Assembly: GCA_028281525.1 (NCBI GenBank)
Contig: JANQJR010000058.1
Span: 1-34,845 of the forward strand
DNA from: Magnetovibrio sp.
GTDB lineage: Bacteria > Pseudomonadota > Alphaproteobacteria > Rhodospirillales > Magnetovibrionaceae
DNA length: 34,845 bases
Direction of reading: 5' to 3'
Both the position numbers and the translations under genes were made by a program. Positions 32,901-34,845 of this stretch are shown in pieces (within the stretch, counting starts at the first letter, position 1; every line of letters starts with the position of its first letter). The notes beneath the pieces are model-generated. The model did not search any database. It was not told the DNA's origin and saw nothing but the letters and a program-made list of their open reading frames with translations.

Positions 32901-34845
32901 GCTCGAATCGTACATTTGCGCCGCAACGCCAATGCTATCGGCATCGTTCGTGACCCAACTCACCACATACCCGCCGCCGCTGAGGCTGGTGATAACCGGA
33001 TCCATTTGGTTTCCGACCGTATTGGTATTGATCAGCTTTTCAGCACCCCCGATGATGGGACCACTGCCTTCCAGGATCGTCGGCACCACATCCGCGGCAG
33101 CAAGGGTTTGATCGGCGAATTGCAGGAATTCGACGTTGGAAAGCGTATCCACGCCGTCGCCGTCGGCGCGCGTATCCGTGAGCGTCAGGCTACCATCCGG
33201 GTTTTCCGCCACGGTATAATCCGCCGCGTTGCCACTGAATACTGCCGTGTCCACGCCTGCGCCGCCGTCGATGGCGTCGTTTCCACCGTTCCCGGTGATG
33301 GTGTCGTCGCCGTTACCCCCCGTTAGCGTGTCGCCCAATCCTGATCCCTGCAAGATCATTTGCTCGTTCGTAACGGTATACGTCTTGCTAAAGACACCGT
33401 AACCGCTGCCATCCTGCCCTTCAGACATCCAGGTCAAGACAACGTTGCCATCCGCAAGTTGAGCAATTTCCGAGGTAAATTGTAAGCCAGCGGTGAAATC
33501 ATTGATCTGGAACTCACTGCCAACCGGATTACCACCAGCATCAAAACGCTGCCCGTAGACGCCATAGCGACTGCCGTCTTGGCTATCAGAATCCCAGGTA
33601 ACAAAGAACCCGCCATCTTGCAGGCCTTTAACCGTCGGGTTTTGCTGGTCATGAGCGGTATGTGTATTGATTTGAAACTCACCGCCAATGGCCACACCCG
33701 CAGCATTGTAACGCTGGGCATAGATTCCATAACCACTGCCGTCCCGCCCATCAGAATGCCAGACAACAATGAACCCGCCATCCGTGAGAGATGAGACCGA
33801 GGATACGGACTGATCGCCCTCCGTGTGCGTGTTGACACGGAACTCCGAACCGAGTGAAACGCCATCCGCAGTATAGCGCCGACCGTAAATACCATAGTGG
33901 CTGCCGTCCTGCGTATAGGACTGCCACGTCACCACGAAGCCGCCATCGCTCAAGGATGTGATTTCGGCATTGGTACGCTGATAGTCCGAATTTGAGTTCG
34001 CCACAAGCAAATTGCCAGCAGCATTACCGGAAGCGTCATAACGCTGAGCATGAACGGTCCGCGAGAGCGTAGCCGGGTCATACGTTATCCAAGTTACGAC
34101 ATAATGGCCGTCAGCCAATGTGGTGATTTTAGGAACCGTTGCATGTGTTTGAGCCCCATTCGTACTGATCAGGAACTCGGAGCCGACCGCATTTCCGGCA
34201 GCGTCATAATGCTGTCCATGTACCGTTTGGTAATAGCCGCTTTGATCGACAGACGTCCACGCAACAACGTATCCACCATCCTGCAGAGCGCTGACCGCAG
34301 GATACAGTTGATTGTGTGTGGTGTGGGTATTGATACGGAACTCACTCCCTTGCGGATTGCCCAACGCATCGTAACGCTGCCCGTATATTCCGTTCTTGTC
34401 ACCATCTTGGTTGTCCGAAGCCCATGTGACGACATAGCCCCCATCCGCTAGCGCTGCCGTCTGAGGACTTCCTTGGTTAGAATCGGAGTGTGTGTTGATT
34501 TGGGTTTCAGACGTTCCTATCATTGTACCTGCCAGAACATCAACGACTTGCAAGTCGGTTACGCCAACCGTTTGATCGGCGAATTGCAGGAATTCGACAT
34601 TGGAAAGCGTATCCACGCCGTCGCCGTCCACACGCGTATCCGTGATCGTCAGGCTACCATCCGGGTTTTCCGCCACGGTGTAATCCGCCGCGTTGCCGCC
34701 GAACACCGCCGTGTCCGTGCCTGCGCCGCCGTCGATGGCGTCGTTTCCACCGTTCCCGGTGATGGTGTCGTCGCCCGCGCCGCCGGTGAGGATGTCGTTC
34801 AGCACCGAGCCTTCGATCACCTGCCCCGTTTCCAAGAGCGTGTAG
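29910..34845 (-). CDS. Giant RTX protein with repeated seven-blade propeller units (5' truncated by window)
   Basis: At least 1644 residues of the C-terminal part of a type I-secreted RTX protein are visible; the frame runs open through base 34845. Three super-repeats each start with RTX nonapeptides (GGAGDDTITGNGGNDAIDGG) and a linker (ADYTV...DTLSNVEFLQFADQT). Each is followed by seven repeats of about 54 residues with the pattern INTxT...LxDGGxVVTWxS..QDGSGYGVYGQRYDA. Seven units of this length suggest a seven-bladed beta-propeller each. After the third comes a longer RTX array (about 30290-30470) and a C-terminal domain ending ALNPVLASNW, like RTX secretion signals. It is probably a Ca2+-stabilised adhesin or surface protein. 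No secretion genes are in the window. Confidence 0.88.
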   Translation of the reverse strand, partial: YTLLETGQVIEGSVLNDILTGGAGDDTITGNGGNDAIDGGAGTDTAVFGGNAADYTVAENPDGSLTITDTRVDGDGVDTLSNVEFLQFADQTVGVTDLQVVDVLAGTMIGTSETQINTHSDSNQGSPQTAALADGGYVVTWASDNQDGDKNGIYGQRYDALGNPQGSEFRINTHTTHNQLYPAVSALQDGGYVVAWTSVDQSGYYQTVHGQHYDAAGNAVGSEFLISTNGAQTHATVPKITTLADGHYVVTWITYDPATLSRTVHAQRYDASGNAAGNLLVANSNSDYQRTNAEITSLSDGGFVVTWQSYTQDGSHYGIYGRRYTADGVSLGSEFRVNTHTEGDQSVSSVSSLTDGGFIVVWHSDGRDGSGYGIYAQRYNAAGVAIGGEFQINTHTAHDQQNPTVKGLQDGGFFVTWDSDSQDGSRYGVYGQRFDAGGNPVGSEFQINDFTAGLQFTSEIAQLADGNVVLTWMSEGQDGSGYGVFSKTYTVTNEQMILQGSGLGDTLTGGNGDDTITGNGGNDAIDGGAGVDTAVFSGNAADYTVAENPDGSLTLTDTRADGDGVDTLSNVEFLQFADQTLAAADVVPTILEGSGPIIGGAEKLINTNTVGNQMDPVITSLSGGGYVVSWVTNDADSIGVAAQMYDSSGQKVGSEFAVNTYQTSEQYQPTVTGLADGGYVIAWSSLGQDGSGDGVYAQRFGADGIAVGGEVEVNTHTSNVQYRPDIVGLSGGGYVVTWSSLYQDTSYYGVYGQRYDASGNAVGGEFRVNTTTAWYQIGTSTTALSDGGFLVTWDGQYQDEATPEFGVFGQRFDASGTAVGGEFQINTYVVDQQFHSDVTTLADGGFVVTWESLNQDGSGYGVYGQRFDANAVAVGTEFQINTFATNDQLDSSVTALNDGGFMVVWTSSGQDNADGSSGIYAQRFDADGAAVSDEFLVNDYTLSTQAAPGVTTLADGSIVVTWHSYQDGTYNVYSKTYTIGQGDLTIEGTSLNDVLTGGSGDDVIDGGAGTDTVVFGGNAADYTVAANADGSLTVTDTRADGGGVDTLSNVEFLQFADTTVAAPSAYTATMTVSGTRSFVGPETIVNTHRPSYQDIPDSAVFADGSYVVVWRSNNQDGSGDGIFAQRYSASGTPVGAEFQVNTYVSGTQKAPEVTVLDNGNFAVTWMSAGVDGSNSGVSVQMYTSSGTPVGSETVVNTTTSGDQRYPTIASTNDGGFIVVWADYDRGIYAQRFDATGAPVGSEYQVNAGVEAAQAYHHTAVEVLGDGSIVVGWDMTDNNGQMTLYSRHLTASGVPVGSDILIDKHGTSGVSWNTEAWAPVFAALNDGSYVAAWSSNVDGGTVHAQRYSAAGIAMGAEIAVNTYTTDAQIDPSIVGLDDGGFFIAWESWQDSYGYGIYGQQYDALGNPIGDEFRINTSTDNWERYVNVDKLASGDVLVTWGTGEDVFSQTLSLPTATVTSSASNGADSLVGDAQDNVINSLAGDDTVWGNAGNDAIDGGAGNDTLIGGAGDDTLTGGSGDDTYLIARGDGQDVVDNVGEGASNDTLSFATGIDHDQLWFSQAGNDLVVGVIGTTDSVTVSDWYASADNHVATITSSDGYALNSGSVQALVDAMAAMTPPPVGQTDLSASEQTALNPVLASNWQQQP
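30285..30475 (-). repeat. C-terminal RTX calcium-binding nonapeptide array
   Basis: This encodes consecutive GGxGxDxLx-type nonapeptides (SNGADSLVGDAQDNVINS, then GNAGNDAIDGGAGNDTLIGG and SGDDTYLIARGDGQD). These bind Ca2+ outside the cell and drive folding after type I secretion. Confidence 0.85.
30490..31610 (-). repeat. Seven-blade repeat unit 3 of the RTX protein
   Basis: It encodes seven ~50-57-residue repeats, starting at TIVNTHRPSYQDIPDSAVFA and ending with the atypical blade VTWGTGEDVFSQTLSL. This unit is the most diverged of the three; several blades have lost the GQRYDA motif. Confidence 0.75.
31900..33050 (-). repeat. Seven-blade repeat unit 2 of the RTX protein
   Basis: It encodes seven repeats of about 54 residues, from LINTNTVGNQMDPVITSLSG to the closing blade VTWHSYQDGTYNVYSKTYTI. 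The closing blade replaces the YGQRYDA end with VYSKTYT, as in unit 1. Confidence 0.8.
33107..33311 (-). repeat. Near-identical 205-bp RTX/linker repeat, copy B
   Basis: This encodes the RTX nonapeptides plus the linker ending DTLSNVEFLQFADQT. It matches copy A at 34571-34775 at almost every base, with a constant offset of 1464 bases (488 codons). A diverged third copy lies at about 31675-31870. Confidence 0.9.
33370..34510 (-). repeat. Seven-blade repeat unit 1 of the RTX protein
   Basis: It encodes seven repeats of about 54 residues, from TQINTHSDSNQGSPQTAALA to the closing blade ending YGVFSKTYTVTNEQ. Typical blades read GGFxVTWxSxxQDGSxYGIYxQRYxAxG followed by the next blade's EFxINTxT. 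Confidence 0.8.
34571..34775 (-). repeat. Near-identical 205-bp RTX/linker repeat, copy A
   Basis: This is the partner of the copy at 33107-33311. Upstream of it the frame reads YTLLETGQVIEGS, matching the end of a closing blade (YTVTNEQ, YTIGQGD), so at least one more propeller unit should lie beyond the window edge. Confidence 0.9.

Noticed and set aside
29910-34845. CRISPR-like regular repetition
   Set aside because: The period is about 160 bases, copies are diverged, and the repetition keeps one open reading frame; it is protein repeats, not a repeat-spacer array.

Overview
The window looks like a chromosomal segment of a free-living alphaproteobacterium, probably of the Rhodospirillales/Magnetospirillum-like group. 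The reasons are a psd–pssA pair, DUF2336 and DUF1491 proteins (both typical of Alphaproteobacteria), a DivK-like receiver, and a moderately GC-rich, gene-dense layout. The lineage is inferred from gene content only.

Layout. 1–1031: end of phosphatidylserine decarboxylase and the overlapping phosphatidylserine synthase. 1055–4608: a DEDD exonuclease, a DUF2336 protein and a soluble PAS histidine kinase. 4605–9553: a padR–adaptor–RND pump operon on the minus strand, with an AT-rich putative operator in front of padR. 9671–11176: a membrane-associated unknown, a DUF1491 protein and a HIT hydrolase. 11401–15932: a signalling cluster of HAMP histidine kinase, single-domain receiver, and receiver–PAS–degenerate GGDEF–EAL protein. 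15929–17757: a probably frameshifted small gene, then O-acetylhomoserine sulfhydrylase. 18148–20308: UDP-glucuronate 4-epimerase and a glycosyltransferase.

20309–29595 is the most interesting part: an R-body (refractile body, Reb) locus. Seven minus-strand genes encode RebB-family proteins, from three nearly identical ~110-residue copies to short 78–82-residue forms and a divergent 158-residue form. With them are two unknown accessory proteins, an OmpA-type lipoprotein, three unknown small proteins on the plus strand and an ECF-like sigma factor. Reading the upstream regions on both strands, I find one shared bipartite element, nTCACAA-N14-CGTCA(A/T), with strictly constant 14-base spacing. 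It lies in front of eight transcription units: the plus-strand trio, the sigma gene itself, five reb units and the OmpA lipoprotein. The simplest reading is a dedicated, autoregulated sigma factor driving a dispersed R-body regulon whose membership, including the unknown genes, can be defined from the promoter.

29910–34845 holds the 3' part of a giant RTX protein, truncated by the window edge. It is built from ~488-residue super-repeats: an RTX/calcium-binding linker followed by seven ~54-residue blades. Three such seven-blade units are visible, suggesting a string of seven-bladed beta-propellers on a type I-secreted surface protein.
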